Assembly: GCF_009730915.1 (NCBI RefSeq)
Contig: NC_052474.1
Location: 3,631,501 to 3,695,500 of the forward strand
Reading direction: 5' to 3'
Source of the DNA: Dioscorea cayenensis subsp. rotundata
Lineage: Eukaryota; Streptophyta; Magnoliopsida; Dioscoreales; Dioscoreaceae
DNA: 64,000 bases
Both the position numbers and the translations under genes were made by a program. The notes under the pieces are model-generated. The model did no database searches. It was not told the origin of the DNA and worked only from the letters and a program-made list of their open reading frames with translations. Shown here piece by piece: positions 35,551-48,628 of this stretch (positions are counted from its first letter, which is position 1; each line of letters starts with the position of its first letter).

Positions 35551-37572
35551 ATGCCTTCCCGCCAGCCCATGCCCCCGCCGCCGCCGCCGCCGCCGCCGCC
35601 ACCGCCGAAGCCACCGCCGCATACCGCGGCCATCCGCCACCACCCCATGGTCGTCCCACTTATTGCTGCGGTGGCTCTGGCAACCGTCTTCGCAGCGGCC
35701 TCTGCTCTAATCTTTTTCCTCTATCGCCGCCGTGAGTCGAAGGGGCTCCCTCTCGATGCCGGTGGTGCAGCCACCGGCGTTGCAGCACTTCAGCTACGAG
35801 CAGCTGCGGCGAGCCACTGGGTCTTTCTCCCCTTCCCATCGCCTTGGACAGGGAGGGTTCGGTCCTGTGTTCCGCGGTGCTCTCCCCAATGGTCAGGCCA
35901 TCGCCGTCAAGCTCATGGAAGCCGGATCCCTCCATGGCGATGTCCAGTTTTTGAATGAGCTCGCCCTCGCGGAGAAGATGGTCACCTTGGATCGCCGGTG
36001 GGTGCTTCCCCCTCTCGGCTTCTGCCACTCCCGATCCAAGCCAGCTCGATGGCGACGCTTCAAGCGGGAGACGAGCATCGACGATGATGATCCGTCTCCG
36101 GGGCGACGGGTTCTTTTGGTGTACGAGTTGATGCACAACGGTAGTCTCCAGGATGCGTTGCTCGACCGGCGTTGTCCGGAGCTCCGTGATTGGTCTCGCC
36201 GCTTCTCCGTGGCCCTCGATATCGCCCGCGGCCTTCAGTTCCTTCATTCGATATGTGACCCCCGGTGATCCATGGAGATATCAAGCCCAGCAACATTCTC
36301 CTTGATGCCAATCTCTCTGCTCGGATCGCTGACTTCGGTCTTGCGACATTCAAGAGCTCCATCGGCGATGAACTTCAGCGTGATGAAGAGGACGCCGTCG
36401 AGAAGACTAAAAAGATCGAAGATGGTGCTTCGGTTATCACGGTCGAGAGCTTGGTTACGACGACGGCGACGACGGAGACCTATGAGAAGACGAAGACACA
36501 GGGGCAGGAGGAGGATGAACGGTTTTCCAGAGTTGAAGAAACCGAGACGTCGTCCTCTCAAATGGAGGTTGCGGGTTGTTTGGATGTGGCTTCAACTTCG
36601 GAAACGGTAGGGTTCGATAGGCTGAGTGTCGACAGCGAAACGCAGAGAAGCAGCCGGAAAAGACCTGGTGGCGTGCTCTCCAGCAAGGACTACGTGATGG
36701 AGTGGATCCGCTCGGAGATCAAGAAAGAGCCTCCAAGGAGCGATTGGATCGCCGCGTCTTCTCCTTCGGTCTCGTCCGGGAGTGGCAAGCGGAAGGCGTC
36801 GGAGAAGCGGAAGCACCAACGGAGACTCGAGTGGTGGGCATCTCTCGACGAGGATCGTACAAAGAAGAAGGAGAAGAGCCGGCCAGCAAGGGAGTGGTGG
36901 CGTGAGGAGTTCAGCGAGGAGCTGGAGAACAAACACACGCTCGCAACGATTACCAAATTTTCTAGCAATGCTGAAGCTGAAGAACAACAAGGGTGGCTAA
37001 ACAATGACACTGATTCATCGATGAGCACAAGAAGGAAGAAGAAGAGGAAGAAGAAGACGAGTGGAGGAACCGGTGGGCAGAGTGGCCAGGACTCTGTAGA
37101 CTTTCCCAAAGGCAGCACCTTTAGTAGCACTCCAAGCTTGCGAGGCACAGTATGTTACGTTGCCCCTGAATTCGGCGGTCGCCGGGGGCAATCATCAGAG
37201 AAATGCGACATTTATAGCTTTGGAGTTCTACTCTTGGTCATTATCTCCGGCCGGAGACCATTGCAAGTGACTGCCTCTCCAATGTCTGAGTTTGAGAGGG
37301 CTAATCTCATCTCATGGGCTCGGCAGCTTGCTCGCTTGGGGAGGCTTCTTGACTTGGTTGATCCATCTCTCAGTGCCGTGGACAAAGAACAAGCTCTTCT
37401 CTGCATCACTGTTGCTCTGCTTTGCATTCAAAGGTCTCCAGCACGGAGGCCTTCTAGCAAGGAGATTGTGGGAATGCTTTCTGGTCAGTCAGAGCCTCCC
37501 AGTCTCCCTCTGGAGTTCTCTCCACCACCTCCTGGAAAATTCACATCCAAGTCCCGCAGGAAATCCAAGTGA
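35551..37572 (+). CDS. Proline-rich receptor-like Ser/Thr kinase (At2g45590/At4g25390 type), two compensating frameshifts
   Basis: A single-exon membrane kinase. From the ATG at 35551 the frame gives MPSRQP, a run of Pro, and one membrane segment (VVPLIAAVALATVFAAAS, about residues 34-58) ending FFLYRRR. It then shifts near 35730 into a second frame with the kinase N-lobe (GQGGFGPVFRG P-loop, AIAVKLMEAGS with the ATP-anchoring Lys, LLVYELMHNGSLQDALL). It shifts back at a C5 run (36258-36262), where CDPR-stop should continue into PVIHGDIKPSNILL. The C-lobe follows: DFGLATFKS, a family-typical insert of over 200 residues rich in Arg/Lys/Glu, then CYVAPEFGG, DIYSFGVLLL and a kinase end before TGA at 37570. 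The HGD in place of HRD makes it non-RD. Total span is 674 codons, the family length. Net shift is zero, so two sequencing indels or one ancient out-of-frame block fit equally well. Confidence 0.85.
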
Positions 37573-39950
37573 GTTTAAAGCAATCATTTTTTTTCTTAAT
37601 CAGCGTTTATTTAATTCTTGCACATCCAATTTCATTTGCATTCTTTTTTATATAATTGATTTATGTACAAAGATATCAAGAAAAAACCAAGAAAGAAAAG
37701 GATGCTTTTGTGCAAAGTATACACAGAGGATTTCAAATCTGAAGAAAGTTCTTGTGTGTCTATCAGAAAGAAAGGTCATTCGCGTTTGTATGTGCATGCT
37801 GGGATGGCTTTATGGGACATGAAAACACACTATTCTGAAAGTTATAGTATTGTTCTGTGTCTTCTGGACCCAGTTTTCTGTTAGCTTTGTTCCATTTGTG
37901 CATAATTGCTGTGAAAAGCAAAAGGACTGCTCAAAGTCCTGCCACTTCTTTTGGCATTGTATGTATTGTCTGGTTTACCTTTTTATTTTTTTTATGTGAG
38001 AGTACGGTAGTTCTTGAGGAGCACAGAGTCTCTCTCAAGTGGAGGTGGGGATCATTCAAATGTCAATTGTCATATAGGGGTGACACTGTGGTAGTTGGTG
38101 ACCTATTTTCATTTTCTATACTGGATTGTTGTTAGTAATTTAAGAGAGAATCATGTGGTGCTGAAATATAAAATTAAAAATAATTTTGTTTGGACTTGAA
38201 ACTTGCCACTTGAGTTGGATTCATTTGGAATTAAATCTTAACATTGCTTTTGACCAATCCGGTTCAAAATAAGGCCTTGTCATCTTTGGTTTATTATTTT
38301 TATTATTGTTATCAAGCGGGCAGCATTAGCACTCATCACTGGAAATAATGAAAGTTTATTTTGATGTAAGTCTGTCTATTTAGGTTAGTGTAACTTAAAG
38401 CAAGTTTAGCTTTGCAAGCTTGTAACGGGGGAAATGAGATGGCAATCATATTAAGAGGCCGAGAAGAGTGGAGTTTTCTTCTGGAAAATGAAATGAAGTT
38501 TGGGTGTGCATGTGCAAGGCCTTGTTTCAGTGTTCTCAAGGAAAAGGATGTCTGACCCTTCTGGTTACTTCATTATTAGTGCCTCCTCTCTAGCGTATCG
38601 AATGCTGTTGTTTTTGTCATCTAGCTAGAAAGTAATGTGTTTTGAGTATTTTGACCATTATTTAATAGGTTTTAATTTGAAGTCAGCTACAATATTCTTC
38701 ATCATACTTCATTATAATGCCTGAGAGCAGCGGGGATGAGTAAATATTCCTACTGATGTAAAGCTTTCTCACATTTTCAACTCTCCCCACCGCATCAGGT
38801 TTTTATTTATTTGGTTGCTACGAGGATGCATTTGTATACCATATAGAGAGTGGTGGCAAATGCTGGAGCTATATGGTGACAGCTCTTATGAAATAGAAGT
38901 GAAATTGAGTTTCATTATGTATTTTATAGTAATTAGATTTGGCATTTGCTCCTCACACACGACAGAGAAAATGTGAGAAGGCTTGCGATTCCTCCAATTG
39001 CCTGGTCTCTGGCAACAGGTACATCTCCAGTTGTTTTGTTTGTCAATGTTACTGTCTCTCTGTAGTCTTCTCTCAGCCGGATGTCTGCATTAGGGCTATA
39101 AATATTCACGCAGAAAAGGTTGCTTCATTGGTATCTAATTACCTTTCAATTTCCCATTTATGTGGCAAATATGAGTAATGCTTACTGGAATGTTTGCTTG
39201 GTAAATTTGGGATCCAGTGGGATTTATTTATTTATTTATTTTGAATTTCAGTAGAAATCTTTTCATCATGTTATCCTCTTGGAGGCTGATATCAATGATA
39301 TTACCTATCTCATCTGTGTTTGTTGGTGCCCATATCCATTAGAGCGCTTAGCTGCTGAGTATAATGGTCAGCCTTAAGATTGAGCTGCTTGATTTTCATA
39401 TTGCTGAGCTCTTAAGTCTGTGGATCTGATGATATGGGGACCAGGGTAGCTATTCAACTAATTTCAACTTCAAATTAGTTTCTATGACTTTTTCAACAAT
39501 TTTTATGCACTAGTCTGCAAGAGAACGGGAAAGGTATTGCTCCACAGGTTTGTGATTATAATCATGCCATTGGGACAGTTCTATTTATATTAATTTCATG
39601 AGGAAATACCTGATTAGTTGGTTTTCCATGCCCAAACTTGAACAACAATTAATCCATTTATCACCTATCATGTCCTGCAACTTGTTAGCATGAATTTTTT
39701 TTTTCTTTGTTTAGGGATTGATGCAGGCTGGAGCAGTCAGATATACAGAAAATTTCGGCTGCATATATATATGCAATGGACTTCAGCAGATAATCTGCAA
39801 CAACACTGAATTATTCTCTGATCATGCCTAAATACTCTCTGAGAAGGATAAAAAGAACATGTGGTCATCAGCAGACACAAATCAACATATGTCATTGCAG
39901 AGTTCTTCAAACTGGAAAAACCAAAGAGCAAACAGCTTATGTTGTGTTGG
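37573..39950. other. 3' UTR of the receptor-like kinase and intergenic DNA
   Basis: No gene recognised. Short open frames (37663-37884, 38939-39178) lack features and lie in ordinary AT-rich sequence. TTTA microsatellite at about 39226-39240. Confidence 0.4.
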
Positions 39951-42054
39951 TCAGATTTCTCTTGAATTGGAGCTGCCATCCAACAGAGTATCAGCAGAAG
40001 AAGCCCTGGATGAGGCTCGGGAAGAACGATCATGCCCTCTCGTTGTCACTGTTTTGCAAGAATAAGTGAAGTTACCTGTGCTTGTGTATCCATCAAAAGC
40101 CAATGGCGGAGCATAGTATGTGGGCTGTGGCACAGTTGCCGGAAGGCTGGGCAATGGAGCTTCAAGTGTCAGTACCTGTATAGCCTGCCTGATTGATGGC
40201 CGGAAATTATGGTCAGGGTGAGCACACCACAGCCCCAGTGTCATCAACCTCTCAACTTGCTTCTTTTCAAATTCACCATTCAGTCTCTCATCCACAGCTT
40301 CAATGAGCCTCCCCTGTCCATAGAGCTCCCACACCCAGTCCACCAGCCTCATCTTCGCCTCACCTGCTTTAGGATCCACTGGCTTTCGTCCACAAGCAAT
40401 CTCCAGAGCCACCACTCCAAAGCTATACACATCAGACTCCTTGCTTGCCTTGCTCGTTGTCACACATTCTGGCGCAAGGTACCCCATTGTCCCTGCAAGC
40501 ACTGTAGTCTGTGAGCCAAGGCCATGGTCTACAAACCTGGCAAGGCCGAAGTCTCCAAGCTTGGCATTGTAACTGGAATCAAGCATCACATTGCTGGACT
40601 TCACATCCCGGTGAACCACACACTGTTCCCACTCTTCATGGAGATAGAGCAGTGCAGAGGCAAGATCATGAGCAATCTTGTACCTTACTGGCCATTCTAG
40701 AGAACCCATCTTGCCAAAAAGATGCGAGTCAAGGCTGCCATTGGGCATGTATTCATAAACCAAGAGTAATTCATTATACTCATGGCACCAGCCTATCAAT
40801 CGCACCAGATTCCGGTGGCGCAGCCTACTTATCACTGTCACCTCTGATACGTACTCCTTCCTTCCTTGGCTTGAACCTGGGGCGATCTTCTTCACAGCCA
40901 CCTTCTCTGTCTTTGAGCTATTTGCTTAAAACTCCCAAATACACTCCTCCGAATCCTCCCTGCCCAAGCTTGCCTTGTTCGTTGAAGTTCTTTGTTGCAG
41001 CAATCAGCTCTTTGTATGTGAACCTCCTTGGCCCTGTCACTTGTACAAACTTATCCTCCATTGATCTGTCAAGTGCAAAGATTTCATTGTCTTTTTTCTT
41101 CCTGACTTGCATTTCTTTCTTTGCAAACAGGAAGTACCCAATGCCGGTCACCAACACTCCGATTGCGATGATGACAATTCCCACCAGCCAAGGCACATGC
41201 CTCCTCACCTGATCATGACTGGCTGGTCCTGTTCCATTCAATTGCTCACCGTCTCCAAAACAAGAATTAAAATCCCAGGCAATTATCTGGTGTAGTTCTG
41301 TTGAGTGTCCTGTCGAAGCTGATAATCCGACAATCACTGTTGGAGGAAGAACTTGACTGAGATTAAGATTGTATGCCAAGCTTGGAGTGCCATTGAATGC
41401 TTCTCCATCATAGGAAAGGAAGACATAGAGATCATTTGTGGTGCTATTGTAGCCTATCCACGCAGAGCCCTGGTTCTCCTCTTTGAGATCACTATGCCAA
41501 CTCATTGTCTGGTTGGAGACTATTGAATTGAAGTTTATGCCAATGTGATTTCCATCAGGATCCCATCTATTTTTGTAAGTATCAAACTCCACAGCAAGAA
41601 GCCTCGTCGCTGAGGAATTGTTGGTGGTGGTGTTGTAAAGGCCTAGCCACTGCCCGGTGGCGTTGAGTGGCATTTTGTAGTCCACTGGTGCCATGAAGAA
41701 TGCAAGACCATCTCCGTAGTTGCTCTCATTGAGAACCTTGATGTTGAAGTTGAAGTGTGTGACAAAGTCGGCAGCAAAGCCAGTTGCCATGTCCCAGATT
41801 TTGATTGGCATTGTATAGACCACATGGCCTGCACTGAATATAAGGTTGCCATCGGCCTGATTGCGTGTCAGCTGAATTATATGGTCTCCATTGGCATAGG
41901 CATCGCCGGAGTAGTTAATCCCAGGGGTGTTTGGGCTAAATGATGTGAAATTAAACAAAGTATATGATGTGATTGCAGGAACAAAACAAGTGACAAATGA
42001 GAAGAACACTAGTATTACTACATTCAGGGATGGAGAAGTGGAGAAGGAAGCCAT
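39951..42054 (-). CDS. L-type lectin receptor kinase (LecRK-IX type), one frameshift
   Basis: A single-exon gene as usual for the family. The ATG at 42054 starts MASFSTSP with a hydrophobic signal peptide. Next come a legume-lectin domain (SYTLFNFTSFSPNTPGINYS near the start, VEFDTYKNRWDPDGNHIGIN for the carbohydrate/metal site), a membrane span around residues 288-308 (WLVGIVIIAIGVLVTGIGYF), and the kinase P-loop GQGGFGGVY (about 364-372). At 40918-40930 the frame ends in TAG after YLGVLSK and resumes one base off as ANSSKTEKVAVKKIAPGSS. It then runs through HRDVKSSNVMLD, DFGLARFVD, GTMGYLAPE and DVYSFGVVALEIA to TGA at 39951. The span is 2104 bp, one more than 701 codons. These receptors perceive extracellular signals in defence and development. 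The frameshift means no full protein as assembled. An indel error in TTTTAA is a simple alternative. Confidence 0.87.
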
Positions 42055-42356
42055 TGTAATTGAAGAAGGGATGGTGTTAGTTGAGACTTTGTTTGGCTTT
42101 GGTCTTCTTAGAGTTGACAATTGTTTGCTTGGAGTTTTTTTGGGTTGCTTATTTGAGAGGAGATTGAGGTGAAGAGCTTTGGTTTTCTCTTCAAATGATA
42201 AACCAAGTGATTAGAAATGTTGTGCTTGGCTTCCCTCCATTTGGATGATGCCTGCTGCTTAAAAGACTCTTGTATGGATTCCTTTAAATCTTTGGCCGGC
42301 TTGTAATAATCCAAGCAAATGATACATGTTATCAAGCCAATTTAGTGGTTAAATCA

Positions 42357-42398
<42 letters not shown>

Positions 42399-45293
42399 CC
42401 GTTCAAAACAATGGTTGCAAAGAACTTGTCTTAATTTATAGGGTTGTATGTACTTTTTGGTATCTGTAGTGTAGTGTAGGGTAGTTTTTTTATTTATTTA
42501 TTTTTATATATATTTTCAAAAAAATTCAATAGGGCTATGTTCATAGTTGATTTTTCTAATTTATTTTGATGGGTACCTTGACACGGTGCATGTTTGGAAT
42601 ACTCCTTTGTACCTTGTTATTTTTGAATGAGCTATATTTAGGTGGCTAATTGTATATGATCATATGACGTTATTATTATTATTATTGAAAATTGTTTGCC
42701 AGCATAAATTACCTTGTGATTTTTTTTTATTCTTATGATAAAGTAGATAAATTCTGTTTCATTGAAAAATAAGATGGATGTAGAATTGCAATAACAAAGT
42801 AAAGTAAGAGAAATATAAAAATTCACAGAGATCGATGGAGACACAGTAAAAAAAGGAGATAAATGAAAAATAAAATAAAATACTTCAATTACTCATCATT
42901 CATCAGGGAAACTGTGACAACTTTAGTGCACACTCCTCCAATTTTATTACGGCTAAAGGGCTTGTAAAATTGAGGTTTGGATAGTCTCTTCCAATTTTGC
43001 TCTTTTTGCTTCCAAAGTTTTTGAGTGATTCCGGATATGTTTTACTTTGACAACATAAATTATGTTAAAGTATGTCGAAGAAAAAATCTTTACAAAACAC
43101 TACATGTCACAATTTTTTTCCTATATAAAGGTCAAAAAACCACTAATAATTCTTTGCCACGATGCATTTTATATGGTCATATAAGCTATTGAGATATTTC
43201 ACTCCAACTACAACTAATATTGGGTATAGTGCTTGGACTCAACCCAACTAATGTAGGTGTGGTTGGGCCTCTTAAATTTTTATAAAAAATTTAAAAATCA
43301 TATAAACATAAAAAATGAAACAAATGTGTTCTTCTTCTTTAAACGGTTTTCCGTTATAAAATAGAAAGAAATTACCAAAATAATAAATAAATAAATAAAT
43401 AAAAGAAAACAAATGGGTCATATGACTACACCGGCCCGGTTGGCCCATCTACTTCAGAATCCAAAAAACCCAGTACTGATTAAAGCATTACATGTAATAA
43501 ATAAAATCATAGTGTATTTCAGAAATAATCAAATATGCAGGGACCAAAAGAGAATTTAGGTCCCATTTTTTCCATTGATGAACATCTTCATGCTACCTAC
43601 TGTATTTAAACGTAAATAACCTTTTTCCAATTCAGTAAAAAAAAAAGAAAAAAAAAGGAGGTTTCATTGTTGATATTTGTGAGTCAACACAACAGTCTTC
43701 ATGTGGAACTCCAATGAGGAACTCATATCTCCAATTCAGGCATTAGTCTTGTCACAATTTTGGCACATGGGAATAGTTTCAATATTTAAAAGCACAAAGA
43801 TAAGAAAAGAAAATAATAAAGTTATATACATACATATAAAAGAAATAGATAAGAAATAGATATTTGCATCAATATAATTTCATCATTTTGGGGGAAGTAA
43901 ATATATTTATATATGAAAATAAAATTTTTAGAATAACACAAGTATCAGTTTATATGTTAGTTCACTATACTCTAAAATCCTCAGGTTTTTTTTTTTGCAT
44001 CATATAAATCAATTAAAAGTAAGATGTATAGAAAATCATTCAATGTGAAAGTTATATTTCTTTAAAATTATAAAATTCATTTGAGAATTCTTTAGTATTA
44101 AAAGTTATAATAAATTATAAATTAGAAGGAAATTCCAAATATCTTGAGAAAATATTAACTGAATCCATCTTTTGTAATCCCTTATTCAGTAATTTAATTT
44201 TTATTTTTATAAAATATACTCAAACCACAAGTTGATGGTCAAATTAAATAAAAGAGTATATATATATATATATATATAACTTCAAAGGTTGAGAGTTGGT
44301 AACACAACAAATTTTTTAATAATACATTTAAAAATTTTACTAATTTCCTTCCACCAAAGAATATTTTTATTGTAGAATTAAGAGATTCTGAGATAAGATT
44401 TAAACTTGTCAAATCTAAAACAAGCATAGTAGACAATTTATATATATATACACACACAGTCACACACACCTTTCTCTCACTTATTTGATGATTTTTTTAA
44501 GATTAATGATATGAATCTTGCTAGGAGTAGTGACCTTTCGGCAAAGTTGAGACAACAAGGTTTGACTTTATTTTATCCTAAAATCAATGTAAAATACGGT
44601 CTCATACACATGTAAGTTATAGTGGAATTATTAATCATGGCTACCTACATCTATATTAAAGTATTTTAAAATTAATACAATCCCATAGTCCTAATAATTG
44701 TATGTCAAACAGAAATGTCAACCCCTAAAAAGTAAACCTAAAAGATTTGTATGTATTTTACCAATAAAAAAAATAGGAGGAATTGATAACTTTATTAATC
44801 ACATATTAATAAACTAATAAAAAAATAACTATTATTGCTAATACAATAGCCGGATTGTTGTACAACTATTTTTTTGTATGGAAAATTGAGGATGTGCATA
44901 TTTAATAAGATAACATAAGCTACTCAAACTCTTTAAATTAACTAATTAATCTTGTTTAAATTTAGAGTTGATAATTATACTTAAACGATTATCCTCCTAA
45001 TTTAATTGATAGTATTAAAATTTAAAAAAAAAAACTCAATGAGATTGTATTTGTTATTAACTGCAAAAGGTTGAAGTACTCATCAAGGTTAGCTAAAATG
45101 AGATATTAATTAGCAAATATGCAAATGATGACGTGTGTGTTTTTGTTCCCTGTAATGAAAGCCATTAAAGATGGTAATGATGTGAGTTTGAGGCAATGGA
45201 TATTGATGATTCATAAAACTTTGTCCAGAATGGAGACAAACAAATGGGGGACTCCCACAAAAGCCAATAAGCACCACCACCACCACCACTACC

Positions 45294-45325
<32 letters not shown>

Positions 45326-46320
45326 CATTATTCAATTCACTTCAATTGATCAATTCATTTCATGTCATTTGATTTGATAAAATCCCACCAATTAATGGCC
45401 AAAGAGGGTGCAATTCAATTCAATTCAATTCAATTCAATTCAATTCAATGTTATTTAGAAAGAAGATAGCAACCCTGAGCCAGCACTTTTGTCCTTTCCT
45501 TTGGCTTCTCTCCTTCTCAGTCCTCTCTCACACAAAAGGGCCCCCACTCTTTACCCACACACACATCTCTCTCTATCTTTCTCATCCAAAGAATGTTGCT
45601 GCATTTAAGGACAGTCACTGGGACAAATGTCCCAATGCCGCTTCCCCACCTATCTCTTCTCATCACTCCTCTTTTCTTTTTCTCGGAATGGAGTTGGCAA
45701 TACAATTTTGTTTCATTATAACAATATGAAGTTAACAGTAGCAAAAAGCAGGAAGTACTAACTACTAAGAGAAGATAGATATATATATATATATATATAT
45801 AGGTAGCTAGCTGACAAAAGAGAAATGGAGAAAGGCCATTTAGCATTAGCTTAAGGCTTTCAAGTTTCAACTCATGTATCCACACTTAGTAAAACCATAA
45901 TTAAGATATATATATATATATATTGCTAATCCCATGATCTTAGAAGGGCTTAATTTTGTTCTGATGCCTCCATGATCTCTTCAGACTACTCTTTAATTAA
46001 TTGCATTAATTTTTATAGTTATATTATGTGTTATATATGGAATTCCACCTCTCTCAATCAGTTGCTTTTGATGGAACAATTAATGAAAGAAGAAAGAGAC
46101 ACAACAGGCCTTGTTGATGTTCAAAGTGGCTCTCTTTTATGGGGTCATGACTGCCATTCTTGGTACTATTAGAATCATCAACAGTTTCCATTTTCAAACA
46201 TCAATATACAAACTCAAGATCAAATCACCATCATGCATCTTTCTCTCTTATTTTTTCCACATACATTCATCACTTTCTCCTTAGTAACTCCATTCATAAA
46301 AAAAGAAAAAGAAAAAAAGT
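42055..46320. other. LecRK upstream region and long intergenic stretch
   Basis: About 4.3 kb without a gene. It contains an AT tract at 42361-42396, a TA tract at 44255-44277, a CCA/CAA trinucleotide tract at 45274-45327, a perfect pentamer array at 45411-45449 and TA tracts at 45778-45801 and 45906-45922. The only sizeable open frames are low-complexity or short. No RNA gene is seen. Confidence 0.45.
45411..45449. repeat. (CAATT)n pentanucleotide microsatellite
   Basis: Nearly eight perfect tandem copies of CAATT. Confidence 0.95.
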
Positions 46321-47210
46321 TTATAGAAAAAACAAAAAAACAAAAACAAAAACAGTGCCATTTTCTATTGATGATATAATTATCACTTTTTGAGATTTCA
46401 GCAACCACTCTGCAAAAGCATCTAGTGTCTTTGTATCAGCTCGGTAGTGCTTTTGAGTGAACTCAAGCAACGCTGACCAAGTGAAATCAGGGTAAACTCT
46501 CGGATGCTCACTGTCAACCAAACTACACGGCGGCCTGACTATCTTGCTCATCTCCGGGCAAAGAAAGAAGGCCAATGACTTCCTCGTCTCATCACTATTC
46601 ACCACTGCTCTATGCAAGCAGCTCTTGTATCTCCCATTTGACAACGCCTGGTTATGTATGCATTAATATATTTACATACTGAAATTTATCATATATATAT
46701 ATATATATATAATATAACTATAAACATACGCATATATGCTTTTGCTAACCATGAAGGTGTCTCCAATGTTAACCACAAAAGCATTAGGGTTGGGTCTGAT
46801 GGTGCGCCACTTACCATCACTGAGCACCTGTTCTTTCAAAACATATATAATAATAAGTTTGAGCTTTTTTTTCTTCATATATATATATATATATATAAAG
46901 TGTAATAGTTTTTAAGTGTTTTTTTGTATTTTTTGACCTGAAGACCACCAACATGATCTTGATGGAGAATGGTGAGAGAAGTAGGATCACAATGAGGGCC
47001 GGTGCCAAGTGTCTGATCAGGCCTTTGACAAAGAGGGTAATAATTCAACCTCATTATAGAGTCATTCCTTTCAAAGAAGTCTCTGAACCCTCTTTTCCCT
47101 ACTCCCAAACTCACTCCCAAAACCTCCATTATCTCCAAACTCAGCTTGCTCATTGCCTCACAGTATCTCTGGTACACATCCCTAACAACAACAACAACAA
47201 CAACAACAAC

Positions 47211-47243
<33 letters not shown>

Positions 47244-47901
47244 CACCAACTATATATATATATATATATATATGCATGCGTTTGTTTGAAGTTTGAACTG
47301 GTCTTGCAGTTAAAAAAAAGGATACAGTTATTTACCCAAAATGGCGGAATTCATGGCCGAGAGTTTGGAGGAAATAGTCATGAACGACGTTGGGAGAGAG
47401 AGAGAACCGGAAGGAAAGAGTCTCTTTCCAAGGGAGCTTGGACGAGAAGCGGCCGGTGAAGCTGCTGGCGTAGCCGCAGCACTCACCGGCCAATCTCTGA
47501 GCTTTCTGTTTGTCTTTGAGAGGCATAGAGAAGAAGGAATCCATGCAAAGAAGGGCAACACGCAAGAGCTCATGATCTACTCCATGGTTAATTACCTGGA
47601 AGAAGCCATGGCGTTCACAGGCATCTCCAACGATGCGAGACACGTCGGACATGGCAGTGGGGTTGCCGGAGAGGAAGTCTTGGAGGTCTATGAGAGGGAG
47701 ATGGAGTTCCTCAGACGCGTCCGGTGTTGGCTTGTCTTCTTCCGGCCAGATGAATTGGGAGGGGATGTTGAGTTCATGGCTAAGGATGCTGGCGTCGAAG
47801 ACCAGTGACGGTGGCGGTGGTCGCTTAGTGATGAGCTCGCCGGAGCTTGGCGGTGGTGCTTGTGGTGATTCAGGCTTGAAACAAGAAGGCATGTGAACCA
47901 T
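46321..47901 (-). CDS. GA20ox: Gibberellin 20-oxidase
   Basis: A soluble 2-oxoglutarate/Fe(II) dioxygenase that oxidises C-20 of GA12/GA53-type gibberellins toward GA9/GA20, the main rate-setting step for bioactive GA. Exons: 47901-47336 (ATG at 47901), 47181-46938, 46827-46750, 46647-46321; junction phases agree. Seen: [10 protein letters not shown]; the GA20ox signature [21 protein letters not shown] (2-OG/substrate region); [18 protein letters not shown] with Fe ligands His and Asp; third ligand in [11 protein letters not shown]; and the 2-OG-binding Arg in ETRKSLAFF. As read the protein is 404 residues with a hydrophobic FVFVFLFFL tail that the family lacks. One A fewer in the A5 run (T-run 46387-46391 on +) would give tandem stops TGA TAA right after EWLLKSQK and a normal 383-residue protein. 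The last intron (after DTFM) is additional to the two introns I know for the family. Confidence 0.92.
47183..47241. repeat. Trinucleotide microsatellite forming the 3' end of GA20ox intron 1
   Basis: On + this is (ACA/AAC)n followed by (AAT)n. On the gene's strand it reads (TTA)n(TTG)n running directly into the acceptor TTAG|GGATGTG at 47181, so it takes the place of the polypyrimidine tract. A TA tract follows at about 47250-47273. Confidence 0.85.
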
Positions 47902-48628
47902 GGTAGCAATGTGTTTGTGTTTTGGATAATATATATATATATATATATATAGCATGGAGAAGATGAAGAGATGTGTGAGTGTATATATATATATAATAAT
48001 AATATATATAGATATGTATGTATGAAGGGTTGGTGTGTTAGGATTATAAGTTAGTGAGAATGATGACATGCAAATGGAATGTGATGTGTGATTAGGGAAT
48101 CTAGGTGTAATCATCTTTTGTTTTTGAGGGAAAAGGTAATTTGATGCATATATATCTATGCTATTTTTAGCAAAATCTTGAGTTTTTGTGAAGTATTATT
48201 ATTATTTTTAATTATCTTAGTCTTTGCTAGAATTTTCTTCTAGCTTCTAGTATGAATATTGTTGCTCTTTTAATTACTTAATGATTTGTTTTTAAATTTT
48301 AGAATTAAAAATATATACTTGAAATGTTGTAAGAATTGGGTGTTAAAATTATTTATTAATCCCTTGAGTAGATCTTATATATATATATATATATATATAT
48401 AGGATGGATTTTTTCTATAGAAGGAATCTTGTAATATGGGCTTCTTAAAACCAACTTATCTATACATATTATTAAATATGATGTACAATCAATTTTTAAA
48501 GTGTTTCAAAAAATAAATTTAATTTTTTTATTATATTTAAGTTTTTATTTATATTAAATATGATTTTAATAATTTAAAATTTTAATTATATCACAATAAA
48601 TGTGCATGAGAAGGTATGCTAACAGTTA
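47902..48628 (-). other. GA20ox 5' leader and upstream region
   Basis: AT-rich, with TA microsatellites at about 47929-47951, 47981-48010 and 48378-48402. I could not single out a TATA element among the TA tracts. Confidence 0.4.

Noticed and set aside
40209-41212. Long plus-strand open frames across the LecRK gene
   Set aside because: Antisense shadow of a clearly conserved minus-strand kinase.
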